A stretch of DNA of 64,000 nt, taken from NCBI RefSeq assembly GCF_900496995.4, contig NC_044011.1:18880041-18944040 (forward strand), read 5' to 3'. The notes below the pieces were generated by a model. The model did not search any database, was not told the origin of the DNA, and saw only the letters and a program-made list of their open reading frames with translations. Shown here one piece after another: positions 1 to 14,290 of the stretch (its first letter is position 1; each line of letters begins with the position of its first letter). This DNA comes from Aquila chrysaetos chrysaetos. Lineage: Eukaryota; Chordata; Aves; Accipitriformes; Accipitridae. Made by a program: the position numbers and the translations under genes.

Positions 1-3000
1 TGGGGCTGTTCCAGGTCTGATTCATAATGCTGAATCCCCATCTACCTGGCTTAAAAAGAGTCCTTTAAAAAGGTCAGTTTACTCTATGGAATTCTCAATA
101 TCAAGGATATGTCTTCTCTCACACAAGATATACACACTTGAGGCCAGCACCCTGAAAGGTACAGAAGACACTGGAATGATTCAGAACGAGGGCTCACGGC
201 TGTCTGCACCACAACCTAGCCAAAGAGACCTTGTCTGAAAATACACCACTGAGATACAGGCACACCATGCAAATAACCGTCTCATAAAACAGATTTACCT
301 CCAACACTGCACTTCTTTGTCTGGTAAACACTGTTTAGTCACATTCATTGAGCACAAGACCCAAGACAGGCAAAATACCAGGTCTAAGATGGAAAGATTG
401 GCCAAAAGCAGACTTTGCTTGTACCTTATTATTATTATATGGTTACTTCTTCAAAATACTTATTAATCCCTGCAATCAGGATGCACCTAATTTAAAAGAA
501 AAAGAGTTTAAACAGTTGTTTTCTGAATTTGACTTACCACATCCCCTCCTGACTTTCACTTTTATATTTCAAATTCAAGTTTGCTTTCACTATCTCACAC
601 AGAGCTGGTACAATTCCTGTGAAATAAGGGTAACATTTATGAGTAAGTTGCAACTTTCAGTATTATGTTGCTCTCATGACATTGGTCTTGCCCTTGTTAA
701 AGGAAAATAAAACAAGTTTTCAATTAATACAGCTGGCAAAATATTTCTGAATAACAATTTTTCACTGCAATGGCTGATTCCTTTGTAATGTAATTTTGTC
801 CAAGTATCTTAATAAAGACAATCAAATGTTTTGTTTTCACTTGTTCAGTCCAACTGCACTGAAACCATGAATTTGAAATACTTTTTCTAAATCTCCCCCC
901 CCCCAAGAAATTGCGAGATTGACTTTCTCTTCCCACCTGGGTCAAATTCATAATTTCTAAATTTACAATCACACCAGAAGAGACATTAAAGAAAAAAAAA
1001 AAAAAAACCAAACCAAAAAAACCTTCAATATTTTAGGGTCTTAACTTGCAAGGTGCTGAAAACTGTCAGTTTTCTAACTCACATGTAGTATGGTGTGGAT
1101 GCTGAGTATCACCCAGAACTGGAAGTCTGACCTCAACTCCTGTGCAAACTAAGCAGAACAAATGTGGATAATACAGAGAGAATACCTTCCCATTAGCTGC
1201 CAGAAGTAATGCCACAGTACCTCTGAAGATCAAGACCTTTGCAAGATCCACAGACCTTATGTGACATTTTATCACGAGGCAGTTGTGAGCATTGGTTCCA
1301 ATGACATGCCACACACATCAAACCCCGTGATAGGGCCCGACTCCCTGCAAGAAGTGGCATTGAGACCAAAGTGCTCCCATCAGAACACTGCACCCAGCCT
1401 GCAGCCCACCCCTCTGCTGGGCACAGGAAGGCTAACCAGGCAGGCTACAGACTCTAGGCGGGTCCTATGTTGAGCACTCCTTGTTCCAGCCATCACTTGA
1501 CTATTTGCCTGACATACCTTAAAAGACAATCTTGAATCTAAACCACCTACTCCAGTCAGAGTTTCGTTTGTATTGACTTACATTTTAGCAACCTGATTTT
1601 ACACTTCTGTTTCTGTACGTGCCTATTAGGCATGTGTTCAGCCCTGCTACTGGTTGGACATGGGGGCATGAAGCCATGGCAGGCTCGTCTCTATCAGGCA
1701 ACACCTAACAAGAATGGATATGCTTCCAGGTAGGTTTGAGTAGAAAGTTACCACTGTGAAATGCAGATTTCTCTCTTCCCCTACTTCTAAATTGCAACAG
1801 GTGTGTCTGCATGCACTCCCAATCCACCCACACAAACAAGGAATAAGCACTTACATATGTTCACATGAAAAAGAAAGCAAGCTTCTTCTATTAATCACAG
1901 TAATAGCCAACAAGCTAAGCAATGTTTAAAAATATTTTTGTTCATCTCACTGAATGCAGTAGATTTCAAACCTCACAATGATTATTACGAAGTAAGTTTT
2001 CCTATTAGGAAATACAAAATACAATTTAAATAATTTCACTACCTCATTTAAAATACATAAATTACAAAAAAAGAAAAGATGGATAACGTCTGAATAAATA
2101 CTGATTGCTGATTCCATATATTATTTTGATTTTTCAACTTAAATATCAATCTCTATCAAGGACTTGCTTCTGAATTGGAAAATTTATCATAAAAAATTGA
2201 ATGGCAGACTACCAAAAAGTGACAAGATTTTAACACCATAATAAACATTAGTATCGTGATCCATTATGCTTAACACTTATGGGAGTTTTTTCCTGTAACC
2301 AGGATGCTTAAAAACTTGTTCAAAAACAGAAAGCAAAGCTAAGAGTCTTATGTAACAACATCATTTCAGAAGTGGTTTCTTTAAGGCTATGCACCAAAAT
2401 CAATATTTTCTGATGGAAAATGACTGATTCTTCATTGTTTTGGGTCTACACAAGGTGCTTTAAAAAGACAAGAGAATGACACTGAGTAGGTCTGGTATTT
2501 GGGAAGGACAGAGTGAGGATGCAGAAGACAATACAAGTCAGTGAACGCACTGGGAGAAAAGACAGTATGTGTGAATGGTGGGAAAAGAGTATAAGGAGTC
2601 CTGGGGGAATAAGAAAAGCAGCATTAGATAGGAAAGCACAGGCTTCTGGAAGAGGACTGGGTGTGCAATTGGAACTGGGATACAGGGCTGAAAGATCAGG
2701 GAGACTGTGCTGGGTAAGGAGAGATTAGAAGGAATGGGGAAAGGGATATTGCACAGGTGGGTTCCTGTAAGAAAAAAAAGGGCAGAAAATACAGTGATAG
2801 CTAACAGTAACCTGTAACTGAGGAGCCTGACTGGGTGATAAGGGGCACGAATGGATCAGGGCAAAGTGGGAGCACTTTCACTCATAAAGCTAGCAGTAGA
2901 TGAACAGAATCATCCCTTGCACCCTCAAAGACATTCATGTTTTGCTCATATGTTGTACGTTGAATTTTAAAATCAAAAAGTTCAGATCCCACTGGCTCAA

Positions 3001-6000
3001 ATCCCCAAAGTAACAAGAGGTCCCTCCACCCTTTTCTAAAATACATCCTCATAAAATACATCTCACAATTTTAACTCAGCCTTATAATTAATGGGGAACA
3101 AAACAGCTCTGAATTAATTTGGCAGTATCATTTTAGTACCTTCTGCCCCAAACCATGAGAGAAAGAAAATAAAACTTAGCCTGAAATGCCATATGACTTA
3201 ATAGCATAGAATATAATCTCTGGAAATTCAGAGGTGTTTAGCTTCTGAAATTATACTGGCATCGAGTCAAGGAGATTTGAATACTAATCTTCTATAATCG
3301 TATGCTAGAATTAAAAACATCATTAGCTCTTAATAAATACAGGAATATCCCTTTCTAGCCATGGTAGGTCATGAGACAGCCGACCCGAAAGCTGTCTGCT
3401 CTCTCTTGTTAGCTAGAGTTCTCTGACACTCAAAAACTTAACAGCATATGGTACCTCAGACCACTGTAATCTTCTATCCATGGTTCATTAATTGGGTCAC
3501 CTAAACTGACTTCAACAGTAGCAGGCCAATTTACTCTTAGATGTGCACAGCATATGGAGAGACTATAGAACAGAGTAGCTTTCATGAACAGTTTGATCTT
3601 TTCAAACGATGTGCAGCATAAGTAAACAACTATTATGTCAAATGTACACAAAGATGCATATCCACTCCAAACACCCCAAATCCCTTTAAGCCTCCTCAAC
3701 GTTCAGTTGAAAAGTACGGTGCTCTGCTGCAGGTCCACACACCAGAGGTTTCCTTCACGACTCATTCCTTCTTAGGACTCACTTCCTGGGACCTACAGGA
3801 ATGCAGATAATTGTGTCTAATGCACACGCAAATTCACAGTTCTTGGAACACAGCTATAACAAGCAAACTCAGGTCAAGAAACTTTTCACAGCATGGAGTT
3901 CCAATTTGTTTGTAAGCTTAAGTGAACAGCAAATGGGGACCTCTGCATCTGTCAGTGCATATGGCTTCTAGCTAAGGACAAAGTTTTGCAAGCACCCTCC
4001 ACTGAGCAGAAGCGTGCTAAGCCAAACAGGTTATGTGCAGGGAAGTGGTGCCGTGCCACCAGTGTGTGGGGGCTGTGTGTGGGGAGACTGTGTGGGTCTG
4101 TGGGAGGAAGAACTGGGGAGAGGACAAGGAAGGGGAGGAAGTCTGAAGGAGCTAACACATGCTGGTTTAGCCCAGAAACACCAGCCACTTATCTCCACCT
4201 CTTGTTTTCCCTCACTTTGTCCTCATTCCCGGCAGTCAAATATCTAAATACCAGTTTGTCACAACACAAGGCTGATCAGCATGGTGCACTCTCTCACCTA
4301 CACACCCCAGGTACAAAGTGCTGTCATCTATTAGATCTTCCTTTTCTCTCCCACCTTCTCTACTTGTGTCCTTTACAAGAGCTGCGCCTGCGCAAGCACT
4401 GGCCATAAACAACTTGCATCTTCTCTAGGGTCAAGGGTCCTATGCAGTGCCTCAGGATCACAGAGACATGCTCGCCTGAACATTAGCTGTATGAAACGCT
4501 TCCACCACTTCAGCCACAAGCCTGTTAAGCATCTCACAAACATCCCTTTTGCATTCATGCATTTTATCAATTTATATAGCAGCATTTAAAGTCAGCAGTT
4601 TCTTTTGCATCTGATCAAGTACATTTAGGAACGTATGCCACCTGTGCTCTGCATGTGGAACTCCCACTTCTACTGAATTCTAGTAATACTAGCAACAATA
4701 ATAAATAACGATTTGTTACTTATGTGCTGCCAGGACCAGAAGCCTTCAAGAAACCTGATAAAATATATGCAAATGGGGGGGAAGCAAGTAAATTTACCCT
4801 CAGGTACACAAAGAACTAGGTTTAAAAAAAATATACAAATACAAACAGCACGGCCCAAAACCAAAAATGAGCCAATCAATTCCGAACAGAGTAAAATTGA
4901 AATTCTCTGCTAAGTCCCTGCACAAGCAACTCAAACAGTCTCAAGTGTCTAGCAGCATTTCTACAGGTAAGATTTAGCCTCTTAAATTGTTTCACTCAAA
5001 CTAATTCACTGCAAAAACCCACCACCCTTTGTGGTTTGCTTTACAAGTTAGCAATTAGCAAAGGATTTGACGTTCTGCTCTTCTGCACATTCTATGGTAG
5101 TTTATCTTTACCAGGACACCCAATATTCAGCTACTAAAAATTCAGCAGTACTAGTTTTGTTTTAAGCTATACTGTAGAGAGTCCTCAAGCACTTTGAAAC
5201 AACTAACCTGACAGAGAACTGTGGCAAAAATACCTGAGCTATGTCAGTTGCACACAGATCTAAGTGGAAATTATTATATAATTGCACCCTTTGGCAACTA
5301 TTTGTTTGGAAATCCTACTGTAAACAGAATGCTTGCAAGGGCAGTGGCAAGACAAGATGTTCAGGGAATGCACCTAGAGGCATTCAAATGTTGCTTTCAA
5401 ACTCTCCAGGGAAAATCGCATGGACTTACCTAAGTTGCCAGAAGGAGCCTTCATACAAATCAAAATCAGGTTCTGATTTTCTCCTAGCATTTCACATGAG
5501 CTTAACCTGTTTCCAAATCAACAGAATTCCAATGGGATCTCCAAATTTTGCAGTGTACTCCAAAAAAACCCAACAAGCAACGCCAACTATATGCCAAGAG
5601 AGTGTAAAATATCCTGAGGTAACCAGCAAAATGCTGATGAAAATCCTCTAAATGCTTAATCACAGTTCTAATTCGGAGTGGGACTTGTTTCTAAGTCTTA
5701 CCAAAACATGCTTACAAATTTTAATTTACTTTAGTTTCTTCCTCTCTGAAAAGGCTGGAAGTTTTACTTCAGCTTCCAAATGATTTTGTTTTTTCTTCAG
5801 ACCTCGGTTAACTTTTCCATCCACTGAAGTTAAACACAGCTTTTTCAGTGGTAGCAAATTTAACAATGTTGAGTTGAAAAAATCTTGCATCATACATAGT
5901 AAGAGGAACAAAGAACAAAGAACAAAGGCCATAAAGCTTTGAAGACTAATAGTAAATTCAGAGCTTTGGAAAAGATGGTATGGGGGAAATGTAGTTATTC

Positions 6001-9000
6001 AAATAAATGCAGGCAAATAAGGCAAAATTTAAAAAAGCTTTCATTAGAAGGAAGAAAGCTTTTCATAGCCACCCATTCAAAGAATGAACAAGGAGTTTGT
6101 GCTTCACTTTGGTCTTCAAAATAACCCAAGGCATTGTCAATTTTGTTTCTACGTCATATGCCATATATATACCTGGACGTGCAAGGTAAGAACACCAAGC
6201 CTCAGATTCAGATACTTAAAAGAAAAAAACCTACACTGAGAGGAATTTGATGTTTTTCATGTGCGTATTGTGGGCAGTAACATCACTTTTGTTTCAAATA
6301 TATAAATGTCCAATGTAAACTTATTACACACCAATATTTGTTTCACTCTTGAATTCTGCAGAAAGCATACAAACCTGTCACTGGTGTTGATATTTTTAAC
6401 AAACCTGTCACTGGTGTTGACCTTTTTAACATTTACTAACTGAAGTTGCATTAGCAATCAAAACTCCAAATGACAAGGAATTCTCCATCCATGCTGAGCT
6501 CCTCCCAATGTCAGAGTCTATATTAAAGTAGCGCAATTAGAAAAATGTTTTCTAAATTAACTACATTAGGATAGGCAGGCACTGACAACTTCAATTATTA
6601 GATATGGAAAGTTGCAGCACAGAAAAGACTGCATGTAATGGAAGGAATCTGATATATTTTTCTTTTATTGTTTTCTTCAGGTAAATACACACTCGGCATA
6701 ATCCCTTGTAATGAATCTACATTATATCATGTTTAATACACTGCAGAATTGCCTATTTTTTCAACTTTGTTTTGTTACATTTTATTGTGGTTTTACTTTG
6801 TTCAAATCTGCAAAATTACTTCTGTGGAATGTCAGGGGTTTGTAATTTCATAGTGGGTTTTTTTTCTATTTATTGGTTTAACTAACTTCATTATTTTGTT
6901 GCACGGTGGCATACTGGCACATTTGAAACTTCCAACACACCAACAATAAAAGATTTTTATCATGTGAGTGTTTCCGCATTTTCAGATAGAGTGATCAAGT
7001 TTCTTTCTTTTTTTTTTTTTCAGCCTAAGGACAAAACAACTAACTACCCACATGGACTTCTACCCTACAAGTCTTTGTACATCCTCAGGTTGATGTAACT
7101 GATCCAAGTGGAATTTGATTTTTATCAAAAATATTTTTAATTTAAAACACTAAGTTTGCAATTTTCTATATTAGTTAAGAATATTATTTGATAGGTTATA
7201 TAGATCTTTACTACAACTTAAGAAGGTCCATCTCTCAAAATTTATTTGTTGTATAAGCCTACATGGCCTCATTAACATAACACAAATATAAGGTCAAAAA
7301 TACATCGATTAAATATTATATACTTATATTCACAACAAATTAGGACAGCTCAGAAGCCCAACTTTGACTTCCGCATAGAACACTAACATAGAACACTAGA
7401 TGTGTTGTCCTTGTTTAAACTAATTGTTTAAAATATTTACAACTTTGCTATATGGAAGCATATAAGATTATCTGAGTTATCCTTACCACTCTAATAAAAT
7501 TGTAAAGAAAATCATTCAACTGTAATACAACATAAATGGCATTTTTTTCAAAGGGGAACAGAAAGCCTACTAAACCAACTTCTTCAAGTTATCATCCTTT
7601 GAAACTGTTCTAGCAAAACTCTACAGACTTTACACTAGTTTAAAACACAGCACTGCTACCTATCACTTACATACTCTGAGTTATAAAACAGTATTACTGA
7701 CATTAGTTAAATCTATCATCGTAGTAAGTGATCGCAATTTGTCCTCTTTTCCACTTTTCTCCTTTCCCCTGCCAACCCTACTGCCAACACAAATATTTCA
7801 AGACAGCCATAACTTTCCTAAGAATTCCCAAATTAAATGTTCAACATATTTAAGTCCAACTGTAAAATAAAGACATGCTAATGCAATGTGAAAATGGAAC
7901 TCTTCAATGTAGTGCTCAAATTCCACTCAATTTGTAATATCGCTACCAAAAGCAAATGGAAAACATGGGTCTATGAATAAGAAATGGTGATACTATTACA
8001 TTTTTATTACAGCATTGACGGCAAGATACATAACTGTCTCTCTGACATGTTTACAGCCTGAAAGGGAAAAAGAAAGCTCTAAAACACACACTTATTAAAA
8101 GGCTCCCTTACGTATATCATTGCCTTTTCTCTCAAATACATTAAATACCATTAAGAAACCTCACCTTGTTATTCCTCAAAAAGCAATCCCTTTCTTTCTC
8201 TGTAAACTGATAAACATTCCATTGACTGTATTCTCTGTTATAGTAAGAACACTGAGATATTTAGACATGGCGATGAATTACCTCTGGGAATAATACATAA
8301 TAATATTTTATACTTCTGTAATCTTTTCACCCAAAAGCCATAAAACACTTGAATACCAGGGTTAACTTTACGGATGATGAAAGAGGAAAGCAGAAGGTGA
8401 AATTCATTTTACTAAAGGAAATCCTGGAAAAGAGTCATAGTTATATTCCATAGAGTGTGGAATGTGTTTTTACTTCTGTCCTCTGTGTTGTGGTAATTTT
8501 AACCCATACAGTTAGCAATGAAACTTGCTCAACTTCAGATACCGCACCATCAGCAGTTTATTGTTCCTTAATTCTGAATCTTCTGGCCTCTGACATTTTC
8601 TGGTCATTTTATTTCCTATCAGCATGACTAAATCCAAATTGGGCACAAATCACCTATAATTTTTAGCCATGCTTTGTTAAGCTGCTATCTTTTTTTTGTT
8701 GTCTAGGAACCGTATCTCATATAAATTAATAAGTAATTAAATACACTAAATAAGGAAATGACAAATCTATCAACTCTATTTTCTTGTCCTATACTTAACA
8801 TGCCTCTCTGAAATTTTCCGAAGACAAGAAATGAACTAAGTTCTGATGACTTACTCAAATTTAATCAAACTAAATCTGAAGGTATTTTCTGCAAAACAAA
8901 TACAACATGTACTAGCAAAAAATGTGCTGGGAACAGAGCTTGTACCTGTTTTCTGTAGAATAAAATCTGCCAGACAACATATAAAAGTTCACACAAAGAC

Positions 9001-12000
9001 ATCCTGCTATTTCTTTCAAGAGAATAATAAAAGTATAAGGCCAGGCAAATTTATATATGAGCAAAATCAATTCCTCTCTAGCTTTGGCTGCCCTGAATCA
9101 AGCTGTATGAATACCCACATTAACATTCTGTTATTCAAAATAGGACCATTAATCATAAACATAAAACATAACACTTGAGACTGCTTCAAAAAATCTAGCC
9201 TTGCTTTTTGTCTCTGTAACTACCCTGTTCAGCATATCAGAGAGACCTTAAGATTAAAAAAAAAACCCCAAACAGTATTTTGTTAATGCATGCCTATGTG
9301 TGTGCAATAGTATCTTGGTTTACTGTAGCTTCTTTGAGGAATAAGGTTTTCACAGAAACTGCACAAAGAAAACTAGAAGCTATTTAGACCACCGCACCCC
9401 TTACTAAGGCGATACATACTTAAACTCTAAGCTACTTTTCTGCTAATTATCACACACACCCAAACACAAAAAGTAGAACTGGTCTTCTGCCGGCACCCAC
9501 ACGGTCCACTTTATTTCAGAATACAAATTCTATTTATTTTTGCCTCCTCTCAACAACGCTAAGAGAGCCAAGAGAAACTGAAGTACAAAACTTAACCCCT
9601 GCAACAGCAAGGATCCTGCCATTTTAGACAAGTTGGTGCAACAGATTCGTATTTATAAAGGCAGGTGTGTGATTCCAGTGTATGCAAGATGACCTAGTTA
9701 TCTTTAATTCAAGTACTATTTTCTTTCATTCAGCTACTTCAAGTACTTACAGAACTGAACAAAGAGTGGTACAAGTAGGGAAAATTTGAGAGACTTACGT
9801 AGCTGACAAACTTGTTGCAAAGAATCATTTTATACTGGCATCATTTTCACCCTAAGTTAACTTTCAACTATGAGGCTCAACAACGCATTTATGGGTTGTG
9901 GCGCAGGACAGGGCAGTCCTGCAGCAGTCCACTACTAAAGCACAAAATGGTGAATCTGAGTCTAACAAAGGCAGCTATACAAGAAATTTTAGGCACACCT
10001 CTTGAAATATCCCATATGAATCCGGTTCTTTGCTGTTTTCACAGAAACTAACTTTGGGTCTTGGTTTGTGTTGCGAGGCTAAATGAAAGCAATGTGTTGT
10101 AGTTTTGAACTAGCCTGAATGTTCAATTCAATAAATTGATCTGCTGGGCCCACTGACTGCTCCTGGCAGCAACTCTTTACCTCTTCTTACCTCAGTTTCC
10201 CACTCTATAAATGACAAAAAGGATACTGCTCTCTTTTCTGAAGTGTTTTGGAATCCACAGGTATCCACAGGCAGATATCTTTACCATCTTTTGAATAAGC
10301 AGGGTAAGTATCTACCAACTCTGCATACCTGGGAGAAAGTCTGAAGCGGAGAAACAATTGTTAGTAGCAACAGTGAGGAGTATCACCAGTATAATGGCAA
10401 AACAAACTGCCAGTACATTGCTTCACAAACCAGAAAAATATTCCATTGACATGGGTGTTTCAGGGAATGTTGTCACCACATTCACAACTGCAAAAAAACT
10501 GAGTCAGTCATCAGAATGACAGCAGTTAAAGGAAGTCATCAGTTGCGCTTGTTTTCTTTCTTAATTCAAGGACAGGAGAGATTAAGCACAAATATTGGCA
10601 TCCAAGAAAATGTTAGGTATGAACATTCAAAATATTATGGATGGACAGGGACATTATAGTTTTTAGCTTTGTATTAAACAACTTCCTCATAATGCTCAAC
10701 TTCTGTAAACAGTGTAAGAGCTGCAAGTCTACTATTCAGATTAATGCATACATTTAGAATACTTTACTGTGTCTTGTGTTTTAGAGTCCAAACTATTAGT
10801 TTTTCATAATTCAATTCAAAATTATATTACCTGCAGATAACTGTAAATCATTTCACACAGCACCTTGCAAAGCCAGCTACCTAAATCTCCAAGTCATTTA
10901 TTGATGTTAAGACTGGAAAGGAATGTCCCTTTACAAATGGACAGATTAAAAAAAAATCCATATTACTTTTCAGATTCAAGTCACAAACTCACTTTTCTCA
11001 AAAACTGCTAGCAGTTTTTGGAAACAGAAAGAACTTCTACGTGCTTCTGTGATGTCAAAGATGAAATCTCTGCTTGTGGAGGTACAATCTGTAGCAAGAA
11101 CACACGTCTGCCAAGACTCTGGCATTGATGATATTTTGTCTAGGCAGCCCTTGAATGTGACTGACACAGGAACAATGCACATGGTTGAGGAAAGTGAAAC
11201 TTACGGAAGAGCTTTTCAAGACTTAGTCAACATACAGTACTTTGGAAATTTGCTTAATAACCTCCAACCACGCCTCCTGGTATCCTCTTCAGGAATCTAA
11301 CAGGTTTTGTTTCTTCAAGTCTCCCGGTTGTCCCAGGAGACAGAAAGATAGATTTGCTTAGATAAGATGCCACCAGGGCCATTTGGATGTAAGTAAATAT
11401 TGTTGACAAGTGGAGAGGTTTATGTGCTGGCTAGTCACTGAGAAAGGCATTCAAGTCGTTGGATGCGTTATTTGGAAGGACTGAAGATTGTAAGGAATTG
11501 CTAACCTTTTCTCAGCTATCGGACTTGACTATGAGAAACACATGACAACTATTAGCTAAAGGACAGAAATGACTACCTGCAGTTGATAGCTGTTTTAGAC
11601 ATTTTAGAAAGCACTACATATTTACCTTGACCTTTTGGGCCACGACAGAAGTTCCCTGAAACATGTGCATGCTTTGATGGGAAAGTCCACATGAACTTGC
11701 CACAGACAGCAGACAATAATTTTTGGGAAACGATGAATATCATGTACTGTCAAATGTTATTTTCACTGTATGACAGCCTTAGTTCACTTAATCCTCAAGC
11801 AACTGTCAGGGCTAGGAGAACAGAGGAAAAGGTGAAGGAGACTCAAAGACAAGATTATTGGCTTTTAGCTTTAGTTGGTTCACTTCCAATTCAACTGCCA
11901 CTAAAGTCAACGGCTCCCTCCTAACTTACTGGGACTTGACGCTAACTTCTACCAATTAATATTACTGACAGTACTGTTCAGCAGCCCAAAAGGAAAAAAA

Positions 12001-13276
12001 AAATTTAGATTCTAGTTTGCCTTCCAGAAAAACATCAGGCCTTAAGATGCCCTTCTACAATCACAGTAAAAGCACTAGCTATGGGTATGGATCCTCAGAG
12101 ATCCAGCAAATTTTTGGCACTCAGCACAAAAATTACCCTGGCTAAATGCATAATAAGGTAGGTGCTTCTTCCCTCCAAATAAAATATGGACCTCAGTGAA
12201 CCTCAGCTTAATCCTGATACAGAAATTTGCACACTTGACCTGCCAGGTTAATAGTGTTCGAGTTTGGTCTCCAAACTCACAAACTCAACGTACTGACTAG
12301 GTATGAAGTGCGTAGGCAATAGTAGCAATACTTGTGAATCTACAATGAGGTTCTGAGAGAGGTTTTATCACTGGGAAGCACTGAAATACTTGCATTTTGG
12401 GGCTTTTCTGTAACTCAGTAGGAACCGCAAAATTTCTCACCTATTTACACTGTGGATTCAAAGAAAAAAAACTATTTTGCTCTAGCTACTAGGTGTAAAT
12501 TGGCTATCATATTTCTAATCCAGAAACCCAAGTTTCCTCTCCCATCCCCTCTCTTCCTCCTGCCCCCTCTCCTTCCACCTGCACTAGGGGAACACTGTTG
12601 TGGAGGCAGCAAGGCTAGGAATTTGGAAACTCAGGGCAAAAATAGCCCCTGGCCAGCACCTGGTGTTTTCCAGCAGGCCAGCATGCTCGTGACTGTTCCA
12701 GATCTGGACCCTTATGAAGAAAAGTGAAATGAAACATCTTTTGTTTCATAGGCTCGTTGGATTTGCAACCAAAACTAACTGGATCCAGCAGGTTGTGTTG
12801 CCCAACATTTTTTGTGTCACTCTCACGCACTTGCAGCTGTCAGGGATGGACTCCTCGGGTGGGCCAAAAGGAGCAAGACATGTTTCCTATTTTGACAGCA
12901 CACGGGAGCCGAATGCTGGGACCAACGGGTTCTGGTGTTTACTGTCAGCCATTAAAAAAGGCGAAACGCAGCATCAGCACCGCGGTGACAGGGCGTCAGG
13001 CGCACCTTCCCCACGGCCGCTCACAGGCAGCAGCCCCTCGGCTTTGTCCGTCTCTTCCTCCGCTCCAACCACCCGGCTCCGCTGCCGCGGGGTCCGGCGG
13101 GCTCCTCTCACGGCCGGCCCTGGAGTCACAACACGTCGCCGTCCCCGCTTTAAGGTCACCTCATGGCGCTGCCGTCGAGCAGGGCCGCCGCCTCCGGGGG
13201 CTCCCGCGCGGGGCCGCGGCCGTTAAACGGGCAGCCGGAGGGAGGGGGCAGGGCCACGGGCGCCGGGGGCACTTAC
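1..13276 (-). other. AIG1: AIG1 intron 1 (partial, continues left of window)
   Basis: AT-rich non-coding DNA downstream, on the minus strand, of the AIG1 exon 1 splice donor. Reading frames here are short and show no family motif or codon bias. I looked on the minus strand for the next AIG1 coding segment (the membrane segment following FLTFIDL) and did not recognise it, which fits the long first intron of this gene in vertebrates. Contents seen: an A-rich tract near 990-1015, a short C-run near 896-904, a 30-bp tandem duplication at 6371-6430, T-rich runs near 7007-7020 and a pyrimidine-rich stretch at about 12530-12580. Several minus-strand GTAAGT motifs occur (about 5424-5430, 9747, 9790) without convincing partner acceptors, so I treat them as cryptic sites. 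No CR1 copy was recognised in this stretch. Confidence 0.75.
6371..6430. repeat. 30-bp tandem duplication, two copies
   Basis: Two adjacent 30-bp units, 6371-6400 and 6401-6430, both starting AAACCTGTCACTGGTGTTGA. They differ at only two adjacent positions near the 3' part (TA versus CC). The unit is not low complexity, so this is a recent local duplication inside AIG1 intron 1. No function is evident. Confidence 0.95.
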
Positions 13277-14290
13277 CAGGTCTATGAAGGTCAGAAATTT
13301 CCAGCTGCCTCCATAGGTCTGATGCGCGGGCATGTCAATGGCCTTGTAATTGCACAGGATGGAGCAATAGGACAGGAGGATGGCGGCGCGCAGCACCTGG
13401 CAGGGCACCAGCGCCATGTTGCACGCTGCGCCGGGGCGGCCTCGGCGGCGGCGGCGCCGGGCTGCGAGCCAGCTCGGGGTGCACTTCCGCGTGCGTGTGT
13501 GTGTGGAGTGCGTGTGCGCGCCCGTGCCCGTGCGGGCGGGACTCCCAGCGCTCCCGCGCCGCCGTCGGCCCCGGCCGGGGCGGAGCGCAGCGGAGCGGAA
13601 GGGCCGCGCGGCGCGGCGGCGGGCGGCAGCGGCGCGGGGCAGGCGGCGTTGGAGGGGTGGTGGTGGGCGGCGGCGGCGGCTCTGCTGGCAGCAGCCGGGC
13701 TGGCGGGCTCGGCGCTCCCCCGAGCCGCAGCTCCCCGGCCGGGCCGTTCCCGGGGGAGCGGAGGGGTATGCCCGCCGCCTCCCATCGCTCCTCTCGCCGC
13801 GCCGCACCGGCGGCGGTAGGTGCTCGGGGGCTGGCAGGTGCGGGGCCGGGGCTGCGGCGGCGGCGCGGCCCTGCCCGAGGGACCCGCGTCCCTCAGGCGC
13901 GCTGCCCCCGGGAGGGCAGCGGTGTGAACGCGGGCGGTAAGCTAGTTGCAGAGCCCGGTTGCCCGCATTTTCAAGCGAAAAATACAGTGCAGCAGCAGTT
14001 ACGGTTTTGAATCGGCGTATCGCGAAACGCTGTGGCGCGTATCTGGCGCGGGCGGGCGGCGGGGCGCAGGGCCCGGCCGCCGTTGCGGCGGCTGCGGGCG
14101 CGCGGCGGCCGTTGGAGCAGGTGGTGCCGCCCCGCGGCGCGGCGGGGGGCCCTCGGGCGGGCGCGCTAGAGAGGCCGGCGGGCTGAACGGGGGCTCTGGC
14201 CCTACGCCGTGTGCCGTGCTCCGCTCCACGGGCCGCGCACGCTGTCCGTACAGCTGCCCCGCCGGGGAGAGCACCTGTCCTTCCGCGTGC
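12975..14290 (-). promoter_or_regulatory. AIG1: AIG1 CpG-island promoter
   Basis: A dense CpG, high-GC block begins abruptly near 12975 and fades by about 14290, enclosing the AIG1 start codon at 13417. The transcription start must lie at higher coordinates than 13417, because the gene reads leftward. GC-box-like GGGCGG motifs occur upstream of the start codon (for example about 13532 and 13577). No TATA box at a fitting distance was seen, consistent with a dispersed CpG-island promoter. Plus-strand splice-donor-like GTAAGC and GTAAGG motifs at 13937 and about 14437 leave room for a divergent non-coding transcript, but nothing else supports one. Long open frames on both strands here are by-products of GC richness. 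Confidence 0.8.
13277..13417 (-). CDS. AIG1: AIG1 exon 1: androgen-induced gene 1 protein, N-terminal 47 residues
   Basis: The minus-strand frame from the ATG at 13417 reads [10 protein letters not shown], then a hydrophobic stretch including [12 protein letters not shown], then [19 protein letters not shown]. This matches the AIG1 N-terminus as I know it from vertebrates, with few substitutions. Codon 47 (CTG) is followed at once by GTAAGT, a full-consensus donor, so the exon ends at 13277 in phase 0. The frame stays open upstream of this ATG only because the leader is GC-rich; the family starts at MALVPCQ. AIG1 is a multi-pass membrane protein related to ADTRP. Known work shows it to be a threonine-dependent hydrolase of fatty acid esters of hydroxy fatty acids (FAHFAs). 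The hydrophobic stretch at residues 8-22 is probably the start of the first membrane segment. The catalytic threonine and histidine lie in later exons outside the window. Confidence 0.95.

Noticed and set aside
3430-3699. 89-codon minus-strand frame in AIG1 intron 1
   Set aside because: It has an ATG and mixed composition, but no similarity to AIG1 or any family I know, and no flanking splice sites of quality.
10170-10230. MIR/L2-like words (TACCTCAGTTTCCCA followed by an AAATGACAAAA-type stretch)
   Set aside because: Reminiscent of the MIR core, but too short and diverged to call without a search.
13418-13807. Upstream in-frame extension of AIG1
   Set aside because: The frame is open but Arg/Pro/Ala-rich. 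The family begins at MALVPCQ, so this is the leader region.
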